DNA of 56,082 bases from Hyphomicrobiales bacterium. Lineage in GTDB: Bacteria > Pseudomonadota > Alphaproteobacteria > Rhizobiales > Rhizobiaceae. The notes below the pieces were generated by a model, which saw nothing but the letters and a program-made list of their open reading frames with translations, was not told the DNA's origin and made no database searches. Position numbers and translations under genes: made by a program. Location of the stretch: the NCBI GenBank assembly GCA_026400435.1, contig JAPLOZ010000040.1, positions 1 to 56,082 on the forward strand, in the 5' to 3' direction. Positions 34,094-42,706 of this stretch are shown piece by piece. The first letter of the stretch is position 1, and every line of letters starts with the position of its first letter.

Positions 34094-35182
34094 TCATGCG
34101 ACGACGACGCGCTGCTGAAGCAGCGGCCAGCCGAGGTTCACCTGCTCACCCACGACTGGCCTTGGCGCAATGGCTGCGTCGAGATGAACAATGATTTGCT
34201 GTTCGCCCATGATTTTGACCGAGCATTTGATATGGTCGCCGAGGTAAACCACGTCCTCGACCATACCAGCGATCTGCACATCGGCCCCCTCGCCGGCCGC
34301 CAGCAGCTTCACCGCCTTCGGCCGCACCACCGCCGTGATGGCCCCGTCCGGGCCGGCGTCCGCGAAGGCAGGCCCGGCTTCCAGCTTCACCTGCCCACCA
34401 TGGCGTTCGCCCTGAAGCAGATTGGCATCACCGATGAAAGTCGCGACAAAGCGCGTTGCAGGCGCGGCATAGATGCTTTCGGCATTGCCTTCTTGTTCGA
34501 TGCGGCCGGCATTCATCACGGCGATGCGGTTGGCCAGCGACAGCGCCTCGCCCTGGTCATGGGTTACGAAGACGAAGGTGCCGCCGAATTCCTGGTGCAA
34601 CCGGCGAAGCTCATCCTGCATGGTGTGGCGCAGCTTCAGGTCGAGCGCGGCGAGCGGCTCGTCGAGCAGCAGCACCTTCGGACGCAGAATGAGCGCCCGC
34701 GCCAGGGCCACGCGTTGCTGCTGGCCGCCCGAGAGTGCCGCCACGGACCGATCGGCGAACTCGGTGAGGCGAGACTGGCGCAACGCCTCGGCGACGCGGT
34801 CGTCGATTTCCGCGCGGGTCTTCTTTTGGAGACGCAGCCCATACCCAACGTTCTGCCGCACGGTCATATGAGGGAAAAGGCCGTAGCCCTGAAAAACCGT
34901 ATTAGTCGGCCGCTTCTCGGGGCCGATCTTCGTCACGTCGCGTCCATCGATCTCCACCGTGCCGGTCGTCGGCGAGACGAAGCCGCCAATGATGCGCAAC
35001 AAGGTGGTCTTGCCGCAGCCAGACGGCCCCAGAACGGCTACGAAGTCGCGGGGAAAGATGTCGAGATCGAGTGGCTCGACCGCCGCAAAGTCACCGTATC
35101 GCTTCGAGATGCCGCGCAGCTTCAGCAGTGCTGCTGGCGAATCCTGTTTCGATCGGGTCTCTGGAGGCGTCTGCAATGTCAT
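34094..35182 (-). CDS. ABC transporter ATP-binding protein, PotA-like
   Basis: ATPase of 362 residues with Walker A LGPSGCGKTT, signature LSGGQQQRVALARAL, Walker B VLLLDEPLAALD and H-loop THDQGE. A C-terminal TOBE-type domain starts near residue 285. The gene lies 19 bp after the enolase-superfamily gene on the same strand and 53 bp before the binding-protein gene. The whole set is a second importer of the same class as the one at 1-2735, but the two are not near-identical copies. Confidence 0.9.
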   Translation of the reverse strand: MTLQTPPETRSKQDSPAALLKLRGISKRYGDFAAVEPLDLDIFPRDFVAVLGPSGCGKTTLLRIIGGFVSPTTGTVEIDGRDVTKIGPEKRPTNTVFQGYGLFPHMTVRQNVGYGLRLQKKTRAEIDDRVAEALRQSRLTEFADRSVAALSGGQQQRVALARALILRPKVLLLDEPLAALDLKLRHTMQDELRRLHQEFGGTFVFVTHDQGEALSLANRIAVMNAGRIEQEGNAESIYAAPATRFVATFIGDANLLQGERHGGQVKLEAGPAFADAGPDGAITAVVRPKAVKLLAAGEGADVQIAGMVEDVVYLGDHIKCSVKIMGEQQIIVHLDAAIAPRPVVGEQVNLGWPLLQQRVVVA

Positions 35183-35201
35183 TCCATCAATGCCAAGATA
35201 C

Positions 35202-36356
35202 TCAGTTGGGCAGGAACTGGCCGTCTCTGCGGTAGGCTTCGACGTAGCGTGCGAGCTTGTCCTCGTCGATTTCTATTCCAAGCCCCGGCCTTTCGACGAG
35301 CCCCCATTCTGGACCGTCCGAAATAGGTAGTCTATCGACAAGGATGTCGTCCTCCATCATCGCCGCGGTTTGCTGGACGCCGTCCGCAACATTGGGCAGC
35401 GCCAGCATCATGTGATGTCCGGCAGCGGCCGCAATCCCGAATTCTCCATGCGTGTGCTTGACGACAGACTGTCCGTGCAACGCAGCCAGATGAGACAGGC
35501 TGTGAAACCGCCTGAGGGTTCCCACCCAGTAGCTGCTGAAGCAAAGCACGTCGGCGGCATGGCTTTCGATCATCGCCAGCGCTTCGATCTGACGATCAAG
35601 CCCCTCATTGGCGCAAAGCGCGACCGGCACGCGCTGCCTTAGGTCCAGCATGAGCGCGTGCGGCCTTGCCCGAACCGGCGCCTCCGCGAAGTCGATGTCG
35701 AAGCGCGCGTGCCAACGGGTGAGCAGGCGGACGGCCTCCGGCACCGACCATGCTTCGTTGGCGTCGATCCTGATGCGCGCCAGCGGCCCAATCGTGTCAC
35801 GGATTGCCTCGAGCATCTCTTCTTCGGCGGCGGCATTCACGCCCACCTTGAGATAGAAGCAATCATAGCCCTTGGCGACGGCGTCCCGGCATTGATCCGC
35901 CAGGTCGTCCGGACGCCCCTGCGAGAGATAATGAAAATAGTTCACCCTTTCGCGTTGCGCACCCCCAAACAGCCGGAACAGCGGTTGGCCCGCAGCCTTG
36001 CCACATATATCCCAGAGCGCCATGTCTATGCCGGCAAAAGCGAAGTTGCCGGTCATCGGCCTGTAGTCCCAAAGACCTGCTCCGAAAACGTCGCGCGCGA
36101 TTGCTTCGGTTTCCCAAGCGCTGCGTCCGACCACGAACTTGGACATCGAGCGTACGGCTGCTTCTATGGAAGCCGTGTCGGCGCCACTGCAGGACTCGCC
36201 CCAGCCGACCATGCCGTTCTCGGCCGTCAGCTTGACGATTACGTCGGTCACCCCGGCCCTGTTGACTCGACTGCTGCGCTCAACATGGCGGTAGGCGATG
36301 CTGGCCGGATAGGCCTCGAAGCGCACAATCTTCAAATCGTCGGTCGAACGCGCCAC
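35202..36356 (-). CDS. Enolase-superfamily enzyme (mandelate racemase/muconate lactonizing type)
   Basis: Metal-dependent enzyme of about 384 residues. The capping domain begins LKIVRFEAYP. Magnesium ligands appear in RIDANEAW, FAEAPV and ANEGLD, and a His is present in HTHGEFG. In the usual K-x-K motif the first Lys is replaced by Tyr (FYLKVGV) and the second is kept, so a single catalytic Lys faces the substrate. Start chosen as GTG 36356, which leaves about 75 bp for a divergent promoter; an ATG at 36410 would overlap the operator candidate. Such enzymes epimerise, dehydrate or cycloisomerise carboxylate substrates. It is first in its operon. Confidence 0.8.
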   Translation of the reverse strand: MARSTDDLKIVRFEAYPASIAYRHVERSSRVNRAGVTDVIVKLTAENGMVGWGESCSGADTASIEAAVRSMSKFVVGRSAWETEAIARDVFGAGLWDYRPMTGNFAFAGIDMALWDICGKAAGQPLFRLFGGAQRERVNYFHYLSQGRPDDLADQCRDAVAKGYDCFYLKVGVNAAAEEEMLEAIRDTIGPLARIRIDANEAWSVPEAVRLLTRWHARFDIDFAEAPVRARPHALMLDLRQRVPVALCANEGLDRQIEALAMIESHAADVLCFSSYWVGTLRRFHSLSHLAALHGQSVVKHTHGEFGIAAAAGHHMMLALPNVADGVQQTAAMMEDDILVDRLPISDGPEWGLVERPGLGIEIDEDKLARYVEAYRRDGQFLPN

Positions 36357-36397
36357 CCGATGACCCAGCCCTTGCCCCACACGCAAACTTTGAGATA

Positions 36398-36426
36398 ATG
36401 ATACAAACATAGGATGATTGGTCAAT
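36398..36426. promoter_or_regulatory. GntR operator candidate in the divergent spacer
   Basis: ATGATACAA (36398-36406; reverse TTGTATCAT) is a typical FCD-GntR half site. The palindrome ATTGgtCAAT follows at 36417-36426. Both lie between the divergent enolase-superfamily gene and the GntR gene. The best guess is that the GntR protein at 36432 acts here. Confidence 0.4.
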
Positions 36427-36431
36427 AGCCT

Positions 36432-37250
36432 GTGACCGAATTGCGAGGCAGCTTGATCCAAGAGATTTTGGAAGCGCGCGTGCGCACCGTACCGCCGATT
36501 GTCGGTGCGGTCCCCCGTAGGAGCCTTCACGACGAAGTCGTTGCCACTCTGGGGCGCGGCATCGTCAGCGGAACGTTTGGCGAGGGAACGAGCCTGCCAA
36601 ACGAAGCCGACCTCGCGGGCGACCTTGGCGTCAGCCGCAATGTCTTGCGCGAGGCTGTGAAGGTGTTGGTTGCCAAGGGCATGCTCGACGTGCGCCCCAA
36701 GACCGGAACCACAGTGCGGATGAAGGAGCATTGGCATATGCTCGATCCCGAAGTGCTTGCCTGGGAAGCCGCCGGCGACCTTCATCTTCCCTACGCGTTC
36801 AATTTCACCGAATTCCGGCTCATTCTCGAACCAAAAGCTTCCTTTCTGGCGGCCAGGCGCGCCACCGATGCGGAAATTCATACAATTCGCGCCCGCTGCG
36901 ATGCTCTCGAAGCCTGTGTCGGCCATCTCGACCGCATGCCCAACGCCGACATCGCCTTCCACCAGAGCATCCATCGGGCGTCGCACAACGCGCTGCTGCA
37001 GCACCTTGGCGTGTTGACCGCCGCGATCATGCGGGTGCAGGTCACCTATACCGCGAGCAGACCCGGAGATTTTGAACGCGGTCTGCCGCTGCACCGCGAA
37101 TTGACCGAGGCCATCACGGTCAGGAATGCGCCGCTGGCCGAGCGCGTTTCGCGGGCGCTTTGCGAAATGCCCTACCTCGATCTCGCAGGGCGGGTGGACC
37201 TTGGCGATATCGGTCTGCTGGTGGATGAAACCGCTCCGGAGCACGCGTGA
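36432..37250 (+). CDS. GntR-family regulator, FadR/DgoR-like
   Basis: Regulator of 272 residues. An N-terminal extension of about 25 residues precedes the winged helix-turn-helix (LHDEVVATLGRGIVSGTF ... LGVSRNVLREAVKVLVAKG), followed by an FCD domain (FNFTEFRLILEPKASFLAARRA). It resembles regulators of sugar-acid pathways such as DgoR. The start is GTG 36432. It leads an operon of lactonase, NagB-like, ROK and cupin genes, and its last codon overlaps the next start (GTGA). Confidence 0.86.
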   Translation: MTELRGSLIQEILEARVRTVPPIVGAVPRRSLHDEVVATLGRGIVSGTFGEGTSLPNEADLAGDLGVSRNVLREAVKVLVAKGMLDVRPKTGTTVRMKEHWHMLDPEVLAWEAAGDLHLPYAFNFTEFRLILEPKASFLAARRATDAEIHTIRARCDALEACVGHLDRMPNADIAFHQSIHRASHNALLQHLGVLTAAIMRVQVTYTASRPGDFERGLPLHRELTEAITVRNAPLAERVSRALCEMPYLDLAGRVDLGDIGLLVDETAPEHA

Positions 37251-38167
37251 CACGCTATCCTGTCCATGATGTTGAAGTTGTCTGCGTTGCCGACAGCCGT
37301 GACAAGATTGGCGAGGGCGCGCTCTGGTGCGCCGACGAGCAGGCTGTCTATTGGCTCGACGTGCCGATGCCCTCGACAATCCGTCGCTACGACCCCGCTA
37401 GCGGATCGCATCAGTCCTGGCCGATGCCCGAGATGGTCACCGCGATGGCGAAACGCACTGACGGTACTTTGCTGGTCGCCTCACAGCACGGGCTGAACGT
37501 CTTCGATCCGCGCAGCGGAGAATTCAGGCATCTGGGCGCACTCGAACCGCATCTGCCCAAGAACCGCACAAATGACGGCGCCCCGGATGCACGTGGCCGA
37601 TTCTGGATCGGCACGATGCAGAACAATCTTGGTCCCGACGGCGGCGGCATTCCCATCGAGAGCGCGGCCGGCAGCCTCTGGCGCGTCGAGCCAGACAAGC
37701 CGCCCTTTGCGGCGCTGAGCGATTTGAGGATCCCCAACGGCGTTGCCTGGAGCCCGGACTGGACAAAGCTCTATGTCGTCGATTCGATGCTGGATCGGAT
37801 TTATGTCTGCGACTTCGATATCGATACCGGGGCCGTAGGCCCGCGACGCACCTTCAGCGATGCCGTGGGCCTTGGCACCCCCGACGGCAATGCGGTCGAC
37901 GCGGAAGGCTTTTTGTGGAGCGCACGCTGGGACGGGCATTGCGTCGCGCGGATTTCGCCTGACGGCGAGGTCGATCGCGTGGTTCCGATCCCCGCGTCGC
38001 TCGTGACATCCTGCGCCTTTGGCGGACCCGACCTCGATACGCTTTATGTAACGACGGCTCGGCTGGGGATCGACGACGCCATGTCGGCCCGCTATCCGAA
38101 CCAGGGTGGTCTGTTCGCGTTGAAGCCCGGCGTGCGCGGGCTGGAAAGGCCGCTTTACGCGGGATGA
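37247..38167 (+). CDS. SMP-30/gluconolactonase-family lactonase
   Basis: Six-bladed beta-propeller lactonase of 306 residues. Metal-site motifs are IGEGALWCADEQAVYWLD near the N terminus, KNRTNDGAPDARGRFWIGTM in the middle, and IPNGVAWSPDWTKLYVVDS and GTPDGNAVDAEGFLWSA towards the C terminus. Such enzymes open sugar lactones to aldonic acids. The start is GTG 37247, overlapping the regulator stop. With the enolase-superfamily enzyme (possible acid sugar dehydratase) and ROK kinase it suggests oxidation of a sugar or amino sugar to an acid and further breakdown. Confidence 0.88.
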   Translation: MTRYPVHDVEVVCVADSRDKIGEGALWCADEQAVYWLDVPMPSTIRRYDPASGSHQSWPMPEMVTAMAKRTDGTLLVASQHGLNVFDPRSGEFRHLGALEPHLPKNRTNDGAPDARGRFWIGTMQNNLGPDGGGIPIESAAGSLWRVEPDKPPFAALSDLRIPNGVAWSPDWTKLYVVDSMLDRIYVCDFDIDTGAVGPRRTFSDAVGLGTPDGNAVDAEGFLWSARWDGHCVARISPDGEVDRVVPIPASLVTSCAFGGPDLDTLYVTTARLGIDDAMSARYPNQGGLFALKPGVRGLERPLYAG

Positions 38168-38171
38168 CGGC

Positions 38172-39017
38172 TTGGGGACGAGCAGATATAGGCTGCTCGC
38201 CAACAATTGTTATGTGGTCGCGGTGGTGAATTTGCAGCCAGAGATTTTCGAGACGCCCATCGATATTGGCATGGAACTCGCTGCGCGCATCCTTTCCGGC
38301 ATTCGGGCCGCAAACGGCGATGGCCGCCGCTACGTCCTCGGCTGCCCAGGCGGACGAAGCGCGATGCCGGTCTATCTGGCTCTCGCCGAAAGACTGGCCG
38401 GCGATCCGCTCGACTGCTCGCGTCTCGTGATAGCCATGATGGACGAATACCTGCTGCGTGACCCGACCGGCGAACATGTCCCTCCGGCTGCGACCGCACA
38501 TTTTTCCTGCCGGGGTTTTGGCGAACGCGAGATCGTCCGTCGCATCAATGGCGGATTGCCCGCAGCCTACCGCATCAAGCACGAAAACTTCTGGATGCCG
38601 GACACTGCCGCTCCGAACGCCTACGATGAACGGCTCGCAGAAGCCGGCGGCGTCGATCTCTTCCTGCTGGCTTCCGGCGCCGGTGACGGACACATCGCTT
38701 TCAACCCGCCCGGCTCGTCGCGTGACAGCCGCAGCCGCATCGTCGAACTGGCCGAGCAGACGCGCCGCGACAACCTCGCCACATTTCCCGAGTTCGGTTC
38801 GCTCGACGAAGTGCCGTCGCACGGGATCACCATTGGCATCGCCTCAATCGCCGACCTGTCAAAATCCGTCGCCATGATCGTCTGGGGAGAAGGCAAGCGA
38901 GAGGCATACCGCCACCTGTCGACTGCGATGTCCTACGATCCCGCATGGCCGGCAACGATCGCGGTCGAATGCCGATCTGCCAGGCTCTACTCCGACCGAA
39001 GCGCCGCGCGTGAATAG
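38172..39017 (+). CDS. Glucosamine-6-phosphate deaminase-like protein with altered active site
   Basis: Protein of up to 281 residues in the NagB/6-phosphogluconolactonase family. It keeps AMMDEYLL (acidic residue that in NagB starts ring opening and proton transfer) and GAGDGHIAFN with Asp and His. In NagB the next motif is NEPGSS, where Glu148 helps the His; here it is NPPGSS (Pro179 counted from TTG 38172). The deaminase reaction may be changed or lost. The start is uncertain: TTG 38172 or GTG 38223/38226 are all possible. It overlaps the ROK gene start by 8 bp. Confidence 0.78.
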   Translation: MGTSRYRLLANNCYVVAVVNLQPEIFETPIDIGMELAARILSGIRAANGDGRRYVLGCPGGRSAMPVYLALAERLAGDPLDCSRLVIAMMDEYLLRDPTGEHVPPAATAHFSCRGFGEREIVRRINGGLPAAYRIKHENFWMPDTAAPNAYDERLAEAGGVDLFLLASGAGDGHIAFNPPGSSRDSRSRIVELAEQTRRDNLATFPEFGSLDEVPSHGITIGIASIADLSKSVAMIVWGEGKREAYRHLSTAMSYDPAWPATIAVECRSARLYSDRSAARE

Positions 39018-39942
39018 AAGCAACGCATACGCGATCGGCGTCGATGTCGGCGGCACCAAGACGAAGGCATGTCTCGTGCGCGTCTCCGACGGCACGGTAT
39101 TGATCGAGAATACACAATCCACGCCCTGCGCCGCGGGCGGAGCGGCTGTGCTCGATCTGGTCGTTGCAATGACCGCCAAAGTGCAGCGTGAAGCTGGTGA
39201 GTTCACGCGCGGCCACGGCTGCCCGGTCGGAGTGTGCCTGCCCGAACTTGTGACCAATCGAGGAGAACCAGGTTCGGCCTGGAACTTCGAATGGCGCGGC
39301 ATCGACTATCGCACGTCCCTGTCGGCTTTCGGGCCGGTCTATGTCGAAAGCGACGTGCGGGCAGCCGCATTTGCCGAAGGCCTGCTTGGAGCCGGCCGGA
39401 ACGCGGACATTTTTGTCTACGTCACCCTGTCCACCGGCATGTCGCATACGCTGGTCGTTGGCGGGAACCCATACGGCGGGGCACGCGGCTTCGCGATCCA
39501 TTTTGCCGGTAGCGAACTGGTCGCGTGGACCGGCGAAAACAACGACACCGAGGTGCGTCAGCACGTCGAGGTGTTCGCCAGCGGCAAGGGCATGGGCGAG
39601 CGCTATGGTCAGATGATCGGCGATCGGAAGGCCACGGCGCGCGATCTCTTCCTCGCCGCGAAATCGGATCCGCGCGCCAGGCAGTTGCTGGACAATTCGC
39701 TGCTGTCAATTGCCTCCTATCTCGGCCAGCTCGTCAACATCCTCGACCCGTCGATGATGGTGATCGGCGGCGGGATCGGCAGCAATCCTGATATCAACGC
39801 ACGGCTGGGCGAACTGACACGGCCCTTCATCTTTGCGGATCTGGCGCGCAATCTGCCGATCGTTCCAGCTGCTCTAGGCGACAACGCTGGAGCCATTGGT
39901 GTTGCAGCACTGGCCTTGCGGGCCGAACAGAATACCCGATAA
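39010..39942 (+). CDS. ROK-family sugar kinase-like protein
   Basis: Protein of 310 residues with the ATP motif GVDVGGTKTKACLV near the N terminus and the catalytic Asp region YVESDVRAAAFAEGLLGAG. The usual ROK zinc motif (CxCGxxGC) is absent; in its place is AGSELVAWTGENNDTEV. The C-terminal nucleotide motif MVIGGGIGSN is kept. It is likely a sugar or amino sugar kinase, or a sensor derived from one. The start GTG 39010 overlaps the NagB-like gene, so the two are coupled. Confidence 0.82.
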   Translation: MNRSNAYAIGVDVGGTKTKACLVRVSDGTVLIENTQSTPCAAGGAAVLDLVVAMTAKVQREAGEFTRGHGCPVGVCLPELVTNRGEPGSAWNFEWRGIDYRTSLSAFGPVYVESDVRAAAFAEGLLGAGRNADIFVYVTLSTGMSHTLVVGGNPYGGARGFAIHFAGSELVAWTGENNDTEVRQHVEVFASGKGMGERYGQMIGDRKATARDLFLAAKSDPRARQLLDNSLLSIASYLGQLVNILDPSMMVIGGGIGSNPDINARLGELTRPFIFADLARNLPIVPAALGDNAGAIGVAALALRAEQNTR

Positions 39943-39969
39943 GCCGAAGAGATTCTGGAGACGACGATC

Positions 39970-40830
39970 ATGGCATACAAACCCTCCCCCCGGCCGGTGT
40001 TCGACAAGCCCTCTCACATCCCGTACGCGGCTGTGACAAGACATCTGTGGGGAGAGGAGGACGCCGGTCTCGTCGACGACTGGATCTATGCTTCCACCGA
40101 CAAGATCCACCAGCTTGTCTTCGGCCTCCAGCCCGGCGGCTTCTTCAAGCATACTGACGCTTTCCGGACGATTTTCGGGGCCGACGAGGTGCTCTACGTC
40201 CTGTCCGGGACTTTCGGCCTGGCGAATCCGCAAACCGGAGAGGTGCAGGTTGCGAATGAAGGCGAGGCGCTGTTCTTCCGCAAGGATACCTGGCACCACG
40301 GCTTCAACCTCGGAGACGCGCCGGTCCGGGTGCTCGAATACTTCGCGCCGCCGCCGTCCCAGGGGACATCAGGTCCTTATGCAAGGACAAAGGAACTCAT
40401 CACCGAGAACAGGTATCTGCAGGACAAGTGGATGGGCAAGTTCCCCATGGAAAGCGCCGCCGCAAAAGCAGCAAGAACAATTCATCCCATGCGCGATGGA
40501 GACCTTCTGTGGAGCCTCGATCGGGACACGCAGGGCGCCTACACGGGCTACTATTGCGCCACCGAGCACCTGACGGTCGGTCGCACTTCGATCATGACTG
40601 GCAAGCGGACGGGCATGGAAACCCATTCGGGCGACGAGAGCATCTATGTGTTGTCCGGTTCCCTCAACATCCATGTGCCCGACGCGGAGGGCCAGGCCTG
40701 GTTCGAACTTAACCCGCGCGATGGCTTCTACATTCCCGCCGGATGCCGCCACCAGTACTACAACATGGGACAAGGCAAGGCCGAGTTCATCTTCGGTGTC
40801 GCGCCTGGAGAAAGGCCTTCGCTTCCATAG
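39970..40830 (+). CDS. Bicupin protein
   Basis: Protein of 286 residues with two cupin domains. The first (about residues 50-120) shows GGFFKHTDAFRTIFGADEVLYVLSG and DTWHHGFNLG; the second (about 195-270) shows TGMETHSGDESIYVLSG and PAGCRHQYYN. His and Glu ligands for a metal are visible in both. Bicupins include oxalate decarboxylase, sugar isomerases and quercetinases. It is the last gene of the rightward sugar-type operon and is convergent with the frameshifted glycosyltransferase. The reaction is unknown. Confidence 0.8.
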   Translation: MAYKPSPRPVFDKPSHIPYAAVTRHLWGEEDAGLVDDWIYASTDKIHQLVFGLQPGGFFKHTDAFRTIFGADEVLYVLSGTFGLANPQTGEVQVANEGEALFFRKDTWHHGFNLGDAPVRVLEYFAPPPSQGTSGPYARTKELITENRYLQDKWMGKFPMESAAAKAARTIHPMRDGDLLWSLDRDTQGAYTGYYCATEHLTVGRTSIMTGKRTGMETHSGDESIYVLSGSLNIHVPDAEGQAWFELNPRDGFYIPAGCRHQYYNMGQGKAEFIFGVAPGERPSLP

Positions 40831-40839
40831 GGCCCGCGA

Positions 40840-41710
40840 TCAGGTCATGACCCGGCGCCACGGTATCCAGTGACTTGATGAACGCGCGATAGAGACCGCC
40901 GCCGGGAGCAGTCCGTTGCGTTCGCGCCGAGCCTGGATCAAGCGGTCGGCGACAGCAAACTGGTTGTGTTCCAGCATGACGCGTCGCCGCTGTTGGCCAA
41001 TGGTGTCCAACAGGCTTTCGAAGTCGACGGTCCTGATCACATTCTCAATGGCGCGCAACGCTTCGTCCGGCTTGAAGAGATCTATATCGCAGCGTGCAAG
41101 GGGCTCGAAATCGGTGAGCGGAATTTTCCCGCCTGCATAGATCGGGAAACAGCCCGCGAGATAGGCGTCTGCGAGCTTCTCGGTCCAGAATCCGGCGTGC
41201 AGGTTGTTCTCCAGCACGATTGTGTAGCGATAGGGAGCCAGCCCGTCTGCTTTCTCCTCGAAAGGAACGCGACTTTTTCTTGTCTGCGGCAAGTTCTCGC
41301 CATGAGAAGCTCTTCGCGCTGCCGTAGTGCCACGGCAACGCCGGGTGCTGGCGTATCTGACACCCTTCGTAGCCCGGCAACGCGATGGGTCCGACCACCA
41401 CGCCGAACTGGTTCAGATAGGAAGCTGGATAGACTTTGATCGAGGGTGGCTCGCCGAGAAACAGAATTCTTCGCTCGAACGGAATCCGGCTGCGCAGGCC
41501 AGCCGGCGGCTCGTCGCAGACAACCAGCCATTCATCGTCGTCGCCTGACGTTTCCGCCGCGAACGCGGTGTGCCCAAAAACGCCATCATGGCGCGGCGTC
41601 TGGCGAAACCATGTGGCGATCGAACCGTGTTCGCTGGCGAAATGTGCCCGGCTGGTGACTTTACGTGGATCGAAGTACAAGCTTTGCCAGTCGGGGTATT
41701 CGGCGGTCAT
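40840..41710 (-). pseudogene. Frameshifted GT10 glycosyltransferase (fucosyltransferase-like)
   Basis: Two adjoining minus-strand frames make one GT10 protein of about 289 residues. The N-terminal part starts at ATG 41710 (MTAEYPDWQSLYFDP) and reads through WHYGSAKSFSWRELAADKK. The C-terminal part carries the nucleotide-sugar motif YRYTIVLENNLHAGFWTEK and AGCFPIYAGG. The frame changes at a run of five A on the coding strand (T run 41274-41278); removing one A restores the gene, and the total length (871 bp) fits a single extra base. A -1 slip at this site leads to the third frame, so programmed -1 shifting does not rescue it. It may be a real recent inactivation or a sequence error. Confidence 0.75.
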
Positions 41711-41722
41711 GGGAGCTTCCAA

Positions 41723-42706
41723 TTGAGCCGTTACAACAGCGGACGCGTAACGGTGCTGATGCCAATGCGCAACGCAGGCGCGTTCGTTGTAGCGGCCGTT
41801 CAAAGTATTCTGAATCAGAGCGAACGCGAATTCACTTTTCTCGTCATTGATGACGGCTCTGATGACGCGAGCCTCAAGACCGTCGAACGGTTCGACGACA
41901 AGCGGATCCAGATCATCCACGATGGAAGCCGGAGCGGTCTTGCGGCCCGGTTGAACTGGGGCCTGGATAAGGCCGGCACCAAATTCGTGGCCAGAATGGA
42001 CGCCGACGACATTGCCGCTCCGACGCGGCTGGCGCGACAACTCGCATTCATGGAGGCAAACCCGCATGTCGGGATCTGCGGATCGTGGTACATAAGTCTG
42101 CAGGAAGGCCGGCCGCCGAAAGCCATGTCCCTGCCGCTGGATCATGCCCGGCTGCGCGCAATGTCTTTGTTTGCGAGCCCTTTTGCGCATCCCACCGTGA
42201 TGTTCAATCTCCAGCATCTCGACGCCGCAGGCCTGAGATATTCAGAGGCGGTCACGCATGCCGAAGACTATGACATGTGGGAGCGGGCGGCCACGAAAGT
42301 CGTCTTGGCGAACATCCCCGAATATCTGCTCTTCTATCGTCGTCATGCGACACAGGTCAGCACGCTGCACGACAGGCAGCAACGCGAGGCTAGCGACCTT
42401 GTCCGGATGCGTGCCGTGCAGCGTCTCGGCATGGATCCGACGCCGTCCGAGATCGCATTGCATTGCGATCATGCGGTTGGCGGCGACGCGGACGGCGTCC
42501 ACGGGCAGGATGCCGCGAGGGCTTGGTTCCTCAAGCTCGAACGGGTTGCGCGGCGAAGGGGCGAAACAGCAATCGCGGCCGAATGCGCAGCCCGCGCAAG
42601 GCACGCGAAAAAGCTCCTGACGCAAAACTCGAGGCCGCTGGTGTTCAGACCACTCGGCCGGCTAGGACGACTCTTGCGCGGGACCGAGACACTACAATCG
42701 CACTAG
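41723..42706 (+). CDS. Glycosyltransferase family 2 protein
   Basis: GT-A fold transferase of 327 residues: VTVLMPMRNAGAFVVAAVQSIL, LVIDDGSDDAS, and the metal motif ARMDADDIA. The product-binding part includes HAEDYDMWER. The start is TTG 41723, with GGGAG (41711-41715) seven bases upstream; the longer open frame to 41570 covers the divergent GT10 gene. It is followed convergently (4-bp overlap of ends) by the intact GT10 gene. Donor and acceptor are unknown. First rightward gene of the glycosyltransferase island. Confidence 0.82.
   Translation: MSRYNSGRVTVLMPMRNAGAFVVAAVQSILNQSEREFTFLVIDDGSDDASLKTVERFDDKRIQIIHDGSRSGLAARLNWGLDKAGTKFVARMDADDIAAPTRLARQLAFMEANPHVGICGSWYISLQEGRPPKAMSLPLDHARLRAMSLFASPFAHPTVMFNLQHLDAAGLRYSEAVTHAEDYDMWERAATKVVLANIPEYLLFYRRHATQVSTLHDRQQREASDLVRMRAVQRLGMDPTPSEIALHCDHAVGGDADGVHGQDAARAWFLKLERVARRRGETAIAAECAARARHAKKLLTQNSRPLVFRPLGRLGRLLRGTETLQSH

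Noticed and set aside
36357..37379. N-terminal extension of about 340 codons on the enolase-superfamily frame
   Set aside because: It covers the divergent GntR gene in antisense. Family similarity begins only near 36338, so the real start is about 36356-36410.
41263..41285. Programmed -1 ribosomal frameshift in the GT10 gene
   Set aside because: The coding-strand site resembles a slippery G-AAA-AAG, but a -1 slip enters the wrong frame; the downstream half is in the +1 frame, so a one-base insertion explains it better.
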